The notes below the pieces were generated by a model. It saw only the letters and a list, made by a program, of their open reading frames with translations. It had not been told where the DNA came from and ran no database searches. A stretch of DNA of 64,000 nucleotides from Linum tenue (Eukaryota; Streptophyta; Magnoliopsida; Malpighiales; Linaceae): contig CAMGYJ010000003.1 in NCBI GenBank assembly GCA_946122785.1, forward strand, positions 2,294,001 to 2,358,000, in the 5' to 3' direction. The translations under genes and the position numbers were made by a program. Every line of letters starts with the position of its first letter. The stretch's first letter is position 1. Shown piece by piece: positions 31,901-42,984 of the stretch.

Positions 31901-32348
31901 CCAGAGGAACGGACAAGCTGTCTACCCGTTTCCTCCATGGAGAGACGTGTTTTCAACCTGCCTCTCCGGCGGCACGCACACAATTTCAACCCGTTTGTTC
32001 TTGTAACACCAGGAAAAAAAAAAGAGAATAATGCAGCATACCTTTGTTCGAATACTTGACTGCCGAGTGTGCCTTTGGCTCCGATGGTCTCGCCGAATCC
32101 AAATAAAACTCACCAATAAAGAAGAGAGTAGTTGAGAATTGTTGTGGTGTGGGATTTGATTAGTTTTTTGTTTGATGTTTCCGCTCTTTGTCTCTACAAA
32201 GAGTGGAAAAGTGTAGGACCATTATGTCCTACTATAATATATGGGTTTTAAACCCTAAAACCCACCCAAGGACATTTTGGTCATTTTACATATTTTAGGG
32301 CGATAAATTTAAATAATTAGGGCGACAAATAGGAACTCTCATAAAAAA

Positions 32349-33970
32349 TCACTTGTGAATAAATTATACGTTTGGTCACTTAATTAATTAAATTTTTTCA
32401 TATTTGCCACGTGCAAAATTTTCCTTTCCTATTGGTCACTAAAATAGTTTTAGTAAAACTTTATGTCTTGTTCCATCGATGGTCACTCGTCGTGGATGCA
32501 AAATATGAGTTTTTTTTGTGTACTGAGTTGTGGGTAAGGGTGGGAAACAATTTGGTTTACATCGGACCGAATCGACTCTCACACCGAATCAGATCGAACT
32601 GTTTATTTTTCGATTCGACTTTGGTTCCTGAATTTGGAAAATTTTCGGCTTTGGTTTGGTCCAGACCGAAATCGTATAATCATGCTAAGGATCGGACCGA
32701 ATTGTAATTAAATTAGTAATTGCCTATTATATTATGCTCCCAGAAGGCAAGTCGACTTGGAGTTGAAAACCTTAGTTACCTACACAACACTTAAATACAT
32801 ATCAATATGATTAACATTCTCTGACTTAGACTCGTTGCTCCCGCTCCTATAGTCCTACCCTCCAAATCAAAGTTCTCATCGGCGTTGCTTCAATTAAGAG
32901 AGCTATTTACTTTACCTACACGCTGTGAACCAAGTATGAATATGCTTATATTGCAGAAGAAAGTCTTTGTAATGAATAGTGGAAATTCTGGAGATTGGGC
33001 GGTTCAACGTGCACTGGAAATGAAAATGGAAGATTAGAGAGGCAATTAGTTAGACTACCTTTGAGATCCAATAAAAAAACTTTTGTCTTTTAGTTTAAAC
33101 AGTGGTTCTTGTTTAGCTTTTGGCATAATATTTTGGAACATGTGGTTTTTTAAGAATGGTGGAGTATTTAAATTGGGATAAGACCGAATCGAGCCATATA
33201 TGAAAGATTAGTCGGTCCAATGAGATGGTCTAGACCGAATCGAGCCATATATGATATGATCCAGACTGAATCAAAGTAATAACGATTCGACTTTGGTCCT
33301 TGATTTAGAAGAAATTTTGGTCTGGTACGAGGATAGTTTGGGCCGGTCTTGGACCGAATCGACAGATGCCCACCCCTAGCAATGGGTGACTAAATGCGAT
33401 ATTTACCCCTTAGCTTGTACGGCTATTTCCCCGTTAAACAGTGTTTCGCAAGCCAGAGGGCGTACCACGCCATTAATACAGTCTCACCTAGTGGTCGATA
33501 CATGGTGCTTGGAACACGATTATTCAACCCCCGATAGTAGTTTCGTATGGATAAAAAAAATATAATTTGTAATCTGGGACACCTCTAAAATTTTAATAAA
33601 CGATTATCTTACCATCGATAGTAGTTTGTGTATGATTAAAAAAAATATAAGTGGTACTCTGTGTTATTTAAATCTAGAACACTCCTATTATTAAACATCT
33701 TCTCCATTAGGTTATAACTCATTTGTTGTTATATTTTAAACACTATGTAATGGTACAAACGCGATTTCTTATCCCTAGGGGGTACCCCTAATTTGAATTA
33801 ATTTTATGGTTACACTGTAAGTGTTGAAACAGTCTTTTCAACTTTGAATTACATCATGAATAAGGTTAGAAATTGAATATGCGATCTAGTAGGATATACT
33901 GATTTGTTGAGCAGTATAGACACCAAATCTATCTTATATTTTTTCGAAATATGAAAATACATTGTGGCTT
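32349..33970. repeat. Dispersed repeat R, copy 2, split by a hAT element
   Basis: Matches copy 1 from TCACTTGTGAAT to ACATTGTGGCTT. Positions 32535-33378 are absent from copy 1. It starts at the right TSD of MULE-1 and ends at the LTR of Copia-F, so both neighbours may have cut it. Confidence 0.85.
32535..33378. mobile_element. hAT-type element (844 bp) in repeat R copy 2
   Basis: The ends TAAGGGTGGGAAAC and, inverted, TAGGGGTGGGCATC match the other TAGGG-ended elements. The interior is rich in gaccgaatcg and its complement. Repeat R copy 1 lacks the segment, an empty-site comparison. No clean TSD: left flank gttgtggg, right flank gcaatggg, empty site gcagtggg then caatggg. Confidence 0.78.
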
Positions 33971-34272
33971 TGTAGAAATTGATGATGCGGAAGTGAAATA
34001 ACACACGGGACACAAGATTTTACGTGGTATCCTCGATCGATTGATTGATCGAGACTAATCCACGGTGAGCTCATAAGAGATCACAGCTGATCTCTTATTA
34101 GGATTACATCTTGACGGCTTGCTTACGACAATCTCCGTAGCTAAGCTTATATAGACGTAGGGTTAAAACCCTAATGACAACCAAGTTTCCTTCTTTGACA
34201 ATGACAAGGAAACAAGGGACTTGGAGGACAAGGAATTAATTATTTTTGACTAAATAATTAATATCCTCAACA
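33971..34272 (-). repeat. 3' LTR of Copia-F
   Basis: On the minus strand: polypurine tract CTTGAGGGGGAG (34284-34273) then TGTTGAGGATATTAATT, ending TTTCTACA at 33971. The motif GAGGGGGAGTGTTGAGGATATT is the classic copia PPT/LTR junction, given here as its two halves. A TATA box CTATATAAGC lies inside. The partner LTR was not found. Confidence 0.8.
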
Positions 34273-35200
34273 CTCCCCCTCAAGCGAAGACAGGAGTGAC
34301 ATGAATGTCGAGCTTGAAAAAGGAAATGTGACGAACAAGCATGACAAGCTTGAACAACATAACTCGAGATGAATAACATCTCGGACGAGGTTGATTTGGA
34401 GACGACTGACTCTCTCCCTTGAACAACCTGATGAAGACGGTTGACTGCATCTTCTTGAACGTCGTGACGGAGACGAACTTGACTTTTCGAGGAGACTGAG
34501 CAAACCACACAACCAACATCTTCATAGGACTGAGCTTGGGTCTGCGAATATGGAGACGATGGAGTAATCAACAACGCACGACAGGCAGAAGATGAGAGTG
34601 GAATTGACTGATGATGGCCGAACAAGGTACTGGACGGACACAGATGCTTGACGGGACAGATTGATTGCGGTCGAAGCAATCATCCAAACGCTGACCAGAC
34701 CGTGACGATGGCAGACTGAAATGTGCGGAGATGCTTGACTGGCAGCCGTTTAGCTGCCAATGTTGCTTGACTCTTTGCTCCTTTAAAGGTGACGATCAAT
34801 TAGATCCGCCGCAAAGGACGGTGACCTTTGATGCCAAGAAAACAGGGACCAGATCAGGTCAGTATCCTTGCTATCAGTAACTATCAGTAATCCAATCATG
34901 TGTCCCCACGTGTCAGCTTTTTCTTTTTATTTAAATTAAACAAGGAGGGGCACTAAGGTAAAGTTGCACCCCCTATTTAATGATGTCTCTTAAGCGCTGA
35001 CGCTGACCATATCACATCAGCGTCTTCTCTCTTCTCAAAAAACCTTTAATTTTCCTTCTCTTAATCTTTAACAGACGATTTCTCACTCGTTTTAAGTCGG
35101 AATTTAATTTTTTTTGCAATTAGATCAGATTAATTGTGCTCTTCAAAATGATATCCACTTTGATATTTTTTAGACATAAAAAAATTTGTCAGTTATTACC
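34273..35200 (-). mobile_element. Internal 3' region of Copia-F and unassigned sequence
   Basis: Downstream internal DNA of Copia-F, without recognisable polyprotein. An open minus-strand stretch (34679-34236) crosses the PPT/LTR junction and so is probably not a gene. Where Copia-F ends on the right is not clear. Confidence 0.45.
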
Positions 35201-35278
35201 AGTCTATTCCATATGGTAATGACTGGTATTGACCATACCATATGGTATGAAAAAATTTGTCACATCAATATATATTAC

Positions 35279-35396
35279 GTTACCACCCAATACCATATGG
35301 TATAGTGTGGTAATATCAATATATATTTCGTTACCACCCAATACCATATGGTATAGTGTGGTAATATCAATATATATTTCGTTACCACCCAATACC
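35279..35396. repeat. 51 bp tandem repeat, about 2.3 copies, palindromic core
   Basis: Units at 35279-35329 and 35330-35380 plus a partial third. Each has ataccatatggtat (a palindrome) between gttaccaccc and ggtaatatcaatatata. The preceding unit-like sequence at 35235-35250 holds cataccatatggtatg, a perfect 16 bp palindrome. The unit length is a multiple of three and the minus-strand Copia-G frame runs through it. Confidence 0.88.
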
Positions 35397-36237
35397 TTGT
35401 TGTGCACAGTTGTTGCAGCATCTTGAAATTGACACAACTGTTGCACAGCAAAGGTTATGTCAGGTCTGGTGCTATTCGGGTACTGAAGTTGCCCAAGGAG
35501 GTGTTTGAACAAGGGAATATCAAGATAAGGTTCCCCATCTGAGGCAGAGAGGACTTGTTTGACACTTGATGGGGTTTTGGCTGGCTTGCACTCATCAAAA
35601 CCAGCTTCCTTTAGGAGTTCAATGCAATACTTTCGTTGGCATACATGAATTCCCTTATCTGTTCTGCTAACTTCCAGGCCAAGGAAGTACTGTAACTCTC
35701 CCAGATCTTTCATCTTAAACAAGGACATCAACATCCTTTTAACTTCCTTAACTGCTTCAAGGCTAGCACTACCAACCACTATATCATCAACATAAACAAT
35801 CAGGACAACCAAATGTCCTTGAACGGTGGAAAGGAAGATGGAATAGTCTGCAACAGACTGTTTGAAACCATTACTGAGTAAAGACTCAGTCAATTTTTCA
35901 TACCACATTCGACTGGCTTGTTTCAGCCCATAAAGAGACTTCTTAATTCTACAAACATTTCCTTTGTACTCAGGCAGATCCCTTAATCCAGGTGGAAATT
36001 CCATGTAGACCACTTCATCAAGTTCACCATTTAGAAATGCATTGTTAACGTCCATTTGGTGTAAATGCCATTCTGAACAGAAGCAACAGCTAACAACATC
36101 TTAACTGAAGTGATCTTAGCCACTGGTGAGTAGGTATCACAATAGTCAACCCCATAAATCTGGGTATATCCTTTAGCAACTACCCTTGCCTTAAACCTTT
36201 CTAATGCTCCATCTGACTTGTACTTTGTTTTGTACAC
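35397..36237 (-). pseudogene. Reverse transcriptase region of Copia-G
   Basis: Two overlapping frames: [20 protein letters not shown] (36237-36060), then [20 protein letters not shown] onward, with a frameshift near 36055. RT catalytic motif YVDDIVVGS, and LKQASRMWYEKL upstream. The end is fused to the tandem repeat. Confidence 0.88.
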
Positions 36238-38069
36238 CCATTTGGAGCCAATTGGCTTAACCCCCCAGGCAAGTCAGTAATGTCCCATGTGTCATTAGCT
36301 TGAAGTGCACTGAACTCTTCATTCATGGCTGCATTCCATCTGGGATCTCTTGCAGCTTCAGCATAGCTCACTGGCTCCTCATTGGTAAGTAGAGTAAGAG
36401 CAAAATGTTGCTGAGGAGGAGTGAGATGGGACATACTGACTTGGACTGAACCAACATAAAAGTCATCATATTTCTTAGGAAAGGCAGGTACCCTTGTGGA
36501 TTTCCTAGGGGGAACTACAGGTTTAGGTTTGGCAGAGGAGGAAGGGATGGAAGAAGATGGAGAGTGATGAGGAAAGGGACTGTGTGAGGAAGGAGAGGGA
36601 CTATGTGAGGAAGGATAGGGACTGGAGTAAGGAGAAGGTTGATCATTGTCACTATCAGAGTCAGAAGGATATTGATTGGCAGCAGGAGGAGAGGAAGAGC
36701 CAGGAATATCAGTAGATGGAAATGGAAAAACAACATCAACCACAACAGGTGAAGGAGAAGGATTAGGAGGATTAGGTGTAGAATTGGTTGGTTGGGACTG
36801 TTTGAATGGTAAAATGCCCTCATGAAAGATGACATCTCTACTGATGAAGACTTGGTTAGAGTCAATGTCAAGGAGTTTGAAGCCTTTAATGCCAGTGGGA
36901 ATGCCAAGGAAGATGCATTTCCTGGCACGAGGGGCAAACTTGGTCTTATGGCCTCCAACAGTGGTGGCATAAGCCAGGCAACCAAAGACACGCAGGCTCA
37001 TGTAATCAGGGGGAACCTGATAAAGCATTTCATAGGGTGATTTGTGATTAAGAAGAGGTGTTGGGGTTCGATTTATGAGATAGGCTGCATGTAAAACAAA
37101 ATCTCCCCAAAAGGAAAGTGGGAGTCCTGACTGAAATTTGAGTGAACGTGCCACGTTGAGCAAATGTTGATGCTTACGTTCAACTCGGCCATTTTGTTGA
37201 GCTGTGTAAACACAGCTCATTTCATGAGTGATGCCATGACTGCGATAAAAATCAGCCATGTGGAATTCCTGACCCTGATAAGTTCGAATGGTTTTAATGG
37301 ATTTGGAGAATTGATTTTTAGCAATTATGCAGAAAGATTGCAATAAAGGGTTGGCTTCTGATTTGGATTTCATTAAAAACACCCAAACAGCTCGAGTGTG
37401 GTCATCAACAATGGTAAGTAAATAGGAATGACCTTCCCTGGAAATGGTATTCAAAGGACCCCAGGTATCAACATGGAGTAAAGAGAAAGCATCTGAACTA
37501 ACAGAAGTGCTTGTGGGAAATGTGAGTCTTTTCTGTTTAGACAAGTGACAAGTCTCACAATGTTTGGAAGAAGGAAGGACAACATCACTACAAACATTTT
37601 TAACAAATTGCATCCTAGACAAAGAAGGATGGCCTAGTCTGGCATGCCAAATATCAGAACTAGAAGACTTGGAACTAGAAACTCCTGCTGCAAAACTGGA
37701 AGATGGAACTAGGGAATGAAATTCTTGAAGCTTGGAATCAGAAAAGAGGTAGAGGCCTTTATCAACTTGGGATAAACCAATCTTCCTCCGAGTAATAAGG
37801 TCCTGAATGGTACAAAAATTGGATTGGAAGACTAGTGAGACAGGGTGATTTTTGGTTAACTTACTTACAGAAACAAGATTGTAAGTAAAGGAAGGAATGA
37901 AGAGGACTTGGGTAAGAAACAATCCACAAGGTAACCTGACTATGCCTATATGAGTGGCTTTCACATGGTGTCCATTAGGTAGAGACACATTAATACCTTC
38001 CAGAGGTTTATACTTGATGAAGGTAGACAGGTTACAGATTATGTGATCTGTAGCACCTGTGTCTAACAC
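36238..38069 (-). pseudogene. Protease-integrase region of Copia-G
   Basis: Starts at the protease motif LDTGATDHI, just after a TAG that replaces the expected Trp codon (38070-38072). GAG_pre-integrase reads WHARLGHPSLSRMQF. Integrase first Asp is in HVDTWGP, and Glu in RVERKHQHLL. The second Asp motif, normally TDNG, reads TYQG (near 37270), so the catalytic Asp is lost. A Ser/Pro-rich linker follows (36540-36700). A frameshift near 36255 leads to the RT frame. Confidence 0.88.
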
Positions 38070-38072
38070 CTA

Positions 38073-39368
38073 GATTGTTTCATTCAAGGTTGGAGACAAA
38101 GAAGCAGTACCTGAGGTGCTGGCTGCAAAGTGAGGTGTCTGTGGTGGTGCCCTGATCACTGCATTGACATTGGGTAGATGTGGTGAGCTGGGAGGTGAAG
38201 GAGATGGAGATGGAGACCCATTCAGAAGAGTCCTGAGTTTCTCAAACTGATCAGGTGTAAGCAGGGAACTCAAGGATGGTTCTGATCTTGTTGCCACAGA
38301 GCCAGTATTACTGCTCCCATCGATACCAGAAACATCAACAGCACCAGCAAAGGGAGTACCATCTGTACCCTCTCTAGACTTCTTGTTCTTCAACCTATAA
38401 CACTCCTGGATAGTATGGTTTTCCTTTTTGCAATAACGACACCACTTCTTGCCTTCAGTGGTGTAATCACGAGGGTTTCGTGCATTGGCATTGGGGCGTC
38501 CAGAAGAAGGAGACCCTTGAGCTAGCAAAGCCAGAGAATTCACCCCAGGCTTAGTAGCAGAACCCTTGAGCTGTCGCTCAAGTTGAACCATCTGCTTGAA
38601 AACAGACTCAATGCTAGGTAAATGAGTACTCATAAGCACTTGAGTACGTGCAGATTGGTAAGAATCATTCAACCCCTGCATGAATTTGATGATAAAATCC
38701 TCTTCCTGATATCTGGTCATAGTGTGGTATGGAATATTAGGGCAAGGGCAGCAGGTAAGTGGTCTATACATCTTGTATTCTTGCCACTTTGTGGTGAGAA
38801 TTGTGTAGTACTGTGAAACAGTTAAATCACCCTAAACAAGCTTAGAAACCTGCTCTTTCAGCTCATACACCCTAATATAGTCTTCTTGACTAAATCTGTC
38901 TCGCAGATTGTCCCAAACTTCTTTAGCAACACGAAATGACACCACACTATTTGCAATATCATCAGAAAGAGAGTTGTACATCCAGCATCGCACTGTGCTG
39001 TCATAGCGATGCCAAGACTGCCAGATCGGGCCAGTGGGTTGAGGAACAGGAATCATACCATTGACAAACTGAAGTTTGTTTTTAGTGCTGAGGGCAAGCT
39101 CCATCATCTAGCTCCAGAGATTGTAGTTCTGGTCAGTCAGCTTCATGGAGATGATGGTGGTCAAGCCTCCATCGTGGGGAGGAAGGTAGTAAGGATTGAG
39201 GTATGGATCCTCATATCTGGGTGCTTGAGGCTGCACCTGAGGTAGGGTTTGAAGAGGCTGTGCTGGGATCGGCGGCGAAGTGGAAGAGGTCTGACCTGGG
39301 TTTCCAGATTCAGACGATTCAGAGCCATCAGAGACATGGCCATCAACGCCAGGAGGAGGAGTAGACAT
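38073..39368 (-). pseudogene. Gag of Copia-G
   Basis: ATG 39368 (MSTPPPGVDGHVSDG). Pro/Gln-rich head, then the DUF4219/UBN2-like region (SMKLTDQNYNLWS, VAKEVWDNLRDRFSQ). CCHC knuckle CRYCKKENHTIQEC is near 38440. Stops at 39108-39110 (TAG) and 38832-38834 (TAG) interrupt the frame, which otherwise continues on both sides. Confidence 0.85.
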
Positions 39369-39443
39369 TGCAAAGGAAATCGCTAAAATTGATCAAGAAT
39401 TTGGTTGAGATCTAAGGTATAGAGCAACCAGGCTCTGATACCA

Positions 39444-39883
39444 TGAGAAGAAAATGAGTAGATAGGTTTTTTGTGGAAGGATTCTCAACAGAGATCCTTT
39501 TGGTTTTGCATTTCATATATATACAGGTCTGTACAAAGGTAAAGTGGATTAGCAACGGCTAATCTACAGTAAAAACAAACTATCAAACTAACCAATGAAA
39601 CCTGTACAGCTGGCTAACTAACGACTAATAACGATTTAAACAAAACGGCAGTGGCTTGGGATCCACTTCTCCTCACGCAGCGGAACGGCAACGTTTCACT
39701 TCGATCCTTGTTTCTGGATAGGAGAAGAACGGCGTCGTTCCGACTTAGTCTTGTTCTGCACTTCGTGGGAAATCCAACCTTCACTCTTACAGCAGCAGCT
39801 TGATGTAGGATGATCAATGAAGAGTGAGCTGCTGCTGTTTGTGATCCAAACCATCACTCCAATACGGTATAAAAGATAGAACA
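39444..39883 (-). repeat. 5' LTR of Copia-G (outer end estimated)
   Basis: The inner end ..TTCTTCTCA abuts the PBS TGGTATCAGAGCCTGG (39443-39428). TATA-like tatatatatga near 39520. The outer end is placed at TGTTCTATC because no partner LTR exists. Confidence 0.65.
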
Positions 39884-39913
39884 ACTGCATCAGGACGACA
39901 ATCTATTGGTTTC

Positions 39914-40269
39914 GATGCCAGTTTGAATAGTAGAGTCTCTGCTCCGGCTCCACCTCGCTCAATAAAAATGCTTAGTTGGAATAAGGTGATGACTCCAGAA
40001 ATTAAATTTGCATCACCTTGTTCAATTACTCATTTTAATGAGGTCCTCATTTTAGTTTCTACAGAATGCAGTGGCAAGAGTTGTCAAGCAAATCCTGATA
40101 TGGTTGGAGGAGCATACTTACTGGAGAGCATATCGATTTCTCATGTTGGGGTTCGAGTTAGAGCTCTACTCACCTTGTGAATTCGTCATGGTATACTGGT
40201 ACCTGTATGCTGTCTTGGCCAAGCTAGCCAACAAGACCGATTCTAGAATGGAGATGACTGAGGTCACTG
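39914..40269 (+). pseudogene. NAA35/MAK10 (NatC auxiliary subunit) gene fragment, two exons
   Basis: Exon piece 39914-39985 reads DASLNSRVSAPAPPRSIK then MLSWNK and ends at a GT donor. Exon piece 40065-40269 (after tttctacag) reads VARVVKQILIWLEEHTYWRA, then FLMLGFELELYSPCEF and MVYWYLYAVLAKLANKT, ending at another GT donor. These are hallmark blocks of the MAK10/NAA35 subunit of the N-terminal acetyltransferase NatC. In intact proteins roughly 150 residues separate the two blocks, so internal exons are missing. Splice sites persist, so it is a DNA-level fragment, not a retrocopy. It abuts the outer end of the Copia-G LTR. Confidence 0.82.
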
Positions 40270-40282
40270 GTATTGTACCTAT

Positions 40283-40483
40283 CAATGTAGTCAAAATCGT
40301 GTTTCAAAAACTTAAAAACTTACGATTTTACGTTTTTAGGTCACTAAAATGCTTTTTACACAAAATCACAGTTTTTATAACTTATGTAGTTAAAAACTAC
40401 GTTTTAAAACTTAAAAACTTATGATTTTACGCTTCTAGATCACCAAAACGTTTCTACATAGATACTCGCTTTTGACTACATTG
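40283..40483. mobile_element. hAT MITE (201 bp), TSD GTACCTAT
   Basis: Perfect 14 bp terminal inverted repeat CAATGTAGTCAAAA. Identical 8-mers gtacctat at 40275-40282 and 40484-40491. The interior has two diverged copies of a cttaaaaacttacgatttta unit. It lies just after the NAA35 fragment's donor site. Confidence 0.93.
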
Positions 40484-40642
40484 GTACCTATATCTGTATG
40501 TCTAGTTGTTTGCTTAAATGGAACTCCAGGGACGAATCAGGTTGGCGGTCAATATGATTACTTAGAGAACAAGCTAAATGGATATGTTTTTTTCTTGCTG
40601 AGAAAGCCGGAAAAACAATAACTAATGTATTTCATTTTGGTT

Positions 40643-41130
40643 TATAGGTATAATATGCCACTTTATTATGTCATTTTATCAAACATGCTCCTCTACTATT
40701 TTTCACATCAAACATGTCCCTATATATACTTTGAAAAAATTATCAAACATGCCCTTTTGTTAAAATTTTCATTGAAATAATCGTCAATCTTTGGTTGAAC
40801 TGAGATTTAGACGATCCGATATCGGCAAATGGGAAGTAAAATGTCAGTTTTGTCCCTTGTTTTATTTCTCTGGGTCTCTTCAAAGTGAAATTATTACTAT
40901 TATTTGGCTATACAAAAGAACCAAAAGTTTCTAAAGTGAAATTATTAGAGATATTTTAGACATTTATGTCGCCCAAACCAAAGTTTGGCCATGGTTAACG
41001 GGTTTTGGATCAAAATTTTAACAGAAGGGTATGTTTGATGATTTTTCCAAAGTATAGGGGCATGTTTGATGTAAAAAATAGTAGAGGGGCATGTTTGATA
41101 AAATGACATAATAGAGGGGATTCACCAAAA
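40643..41130. mobile_element. MITE of the ATGCCCCTCTAC family, copy 1
   Basis: Inverted repeats contain TATCAAACATGC and catgtttgataaaatga with gaggggcatg blocks at both ends. The right end is eroded. The same family as 41236-42442, in opposite orientation. Superfamily uncertain. Confidence 0.75.
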
Positions 41131-41235
41131 GATGTTGGAACATCAGCAGTTTAGCCGACTCATATGACTGTCCCTAACAAATCATGGCTTCAGAATTGGA
41201 CGAATTCCAATGTATAGTTACCAGTGTGAGCCCTT

Positions 41236-42442
41236 GGGTTATACGTAGGGGTGGGCATTGGGTGGGTCGGGTGGATTTTGACCATAAAATTCACCCACCC
41301 GCACTTAAACGGATTGATAATTTTTCACCCACCACCCACCCACATTTAGTCTCGGGTTGGGTCGGGCGGATGGTGGATGATGCGGGTGGGTTGTGGGTTC
41401 ACCCACATCACAATGTATATAATGTAAAGGAGTCAACTTGACATGATAATAGGTGAAGAGAATCATCGAGGGAAACAAGAAGTTGAAATAGGGCGAAAAT
41501 ATCGAATTAGTTCTTAACTTGGATAGAAATTCTATTATGAAAGAGTTTTCTACAGATTGAGACGATTATTAGGTGCAAGGAACTAATGAAAATAATTCCA
41601 CAAAGGAAAGAGCGGTGATCTAAGGACAAGAATTAGAGGAAAAAGTAAAGGGAAGAAGAGGGGATCTCTATTTGGAAGGTTGGCTTTGAGGTTCAAACTC
41701 CAGGAGCAGTCCGAGTTTATATTTAACGTCTCCACTCTCCTTTCTCTAGCGCCAACGACTTTGATCTTTTTGCTGTTGGGTTGAGCGGGTCACCCGCACA
41801 CTCACCCACAACCCACCCACCACCCGGCGGATGGCTCCCAGCGCAACCCGTCACCCACCCACAGACCCACCCACTTAACCAAATTCGGGTCAAATGCGGG
41901 TGGGTCGGCCCAAACCCGCGGATCATCCGCCCGCATGCCCAGCCCTAGTTATACGTATAATATGCCCCTCTACTATGATGTTTTATCAAACATGCCCTTA
42001 TACTGTTTTTTATATCAAACATGCCCCTGTTTGTAAAAATGATCAAACATGCCCTTTTGTTTAAATTTTCATCCAAAAAATATTAACTAACCAAAGTCGA
42101 ACTTTGGTTTGGGCAGCACAAATGTCTAAAACATCCCTAATGATTTCACTTTAGAATTTTTTTTGTTCTTTCGTATAGCCAAATAATTCAAATAATTTCA
42201 CTTTGAAGAGACCCAGAGAAATAAAACGGGAGACAAAACTGACATTTTCGCTCCCATCTGCCGATGTCGGGTCGTCTAAATCTCGGTTCAACCATGATTG
42301 ACGATTTTATCAATGGAAATCTTAACAGAAGGGCATGTTTGATAATTTTTTCAAAATACAGGGGCATGTTTGATGTAAGAAATAGTAGAAGGGCATGTTT
42401 GATAAAACGTTATAGTAGAGGGGCATATTATACCTATAACCC
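41236..42442. mobile_element. MITE of the ATGCCCCTCTAC family, copy 2, split by a hAT element
   Basis: The left end GGGTTATACGTATAATATGC is cut by the hAT at 41246-41947. The right end, inverted, reads GGGTTATAGGTATAATATGC. Body 41956-42442. No matching TSD seen. Confidence 0.8.
41246..41947. mobile_element. hAT-type element (702 bp), TSD GTTATACG
   Basis: The ends TAGGGGTGGGCATTGGG and, inverted, TAGGGCTGGGCATGCGGG. Identical 8-mers gttatacg at 41238-41245 and 41948-41955. Subterminal zones are packed with CACCCACC/GGGTGGGT. It inserted ten bases inside the left end of the MITE. Confidence 0.95.
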
Positions 42443-42984
42443 TTGTAATTTTGTTGTTGGAAAAATGCTTCTTGGTGCCTTTCTCTCCCCTTGATTATAG
42501 TTGGTTCGTTACCTTGTCCATTTGAGATAAGCTCATAATCGTAAACCTGCATTGGGTGAGGACCGATGATTGTAGCCTAGGGCGTCTTGTTTCTTAATTT
42601 TTTTTTCCCTCGATGACGAAGTGAATCCCCTGCCAGTTTTACATTCTCGATCTTGATCTTCGTGAATAGCAGACAAATTCATGAGCTACCTAAAGAGGTT
42701 TATCAGATGTAATGTGACCAAGAGACACAAGGCCTAAATTACTAATAGAAGGCCTTTGAATAAAGTCCTAAGACTTGTCGAGTTTAACGCCTAAATCATA
42801 TCTCGACATGATCTAAGTTGTTTGTTCTGAAGCGACTAGATGCTCATTCAACTATAATTTTTTTTTTATTGTTCTTGTGCGACTCTGACAATTAATTACC
42901 AAGATTAATCTAGTTCTAGTTTGGTAATCATAAGGACTGACACAAAGCTTTCTTTTTTGAGCGTAGACATGGTTTCCTGGGTAC
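42443..42984. other. Unassigned AT-rich segment
   Basis: No gene or element seen. Ends at the 18-T run marking the LINE-1 tail. Confidence 0.5.

Larger units (their letters stand above)
17083..32340. mobile_element. MULE-1: compound Mutator-like element carrying a PMD gene and a transposase-OTU gene
   Basis: The ends are related inverted repeats: left TTCTATTCGTCGCGCTAAAT and inverted right TTCCTATTTGTCGCCCTAAT, each followed by a second ATCGCCCTAAA-type block. Flanks are ctctATAAAAAA (17075-17082) and ATAAAAAAtcac (32341-32348): 8 identical bases, or 9 with one mismatch (tATAAAAAA/cATAAAAAA), as expected for Mutator. Inside, the PMD gene (+) and transposase gene (-) converge. Nested insertions: a solo gypsy LTR, a hAT element, and MULE-2 with Copia-E. 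Without them the element would be about 7.0 kb. Both genes carry stops, so this copy is dead. Confidence 0.85.
35397..39883 (-). mobile_element. Copia-G: degenerate Ty1/copia, 3' truncated
   Basis: On the minus strand: 5' LTR (about 39883-39444), PBS (39443-39428), gag, protease, integrase and RT. The frame then breaks off at position 35397 after TRPDITFAVQQL and a few residues, inside the RNase H region, where the 51 bp repeat starts. There is no 3' LTR. At least three stops and two frameshifts make it old. Confidence 0.9.

Noticed and set aside
34236..34679. Three overlapping minus-strand open stretches
   Set aside because: They cross the Copia-F polypurine tract and LTR boundary and show no domain; unlikely to be a gene.
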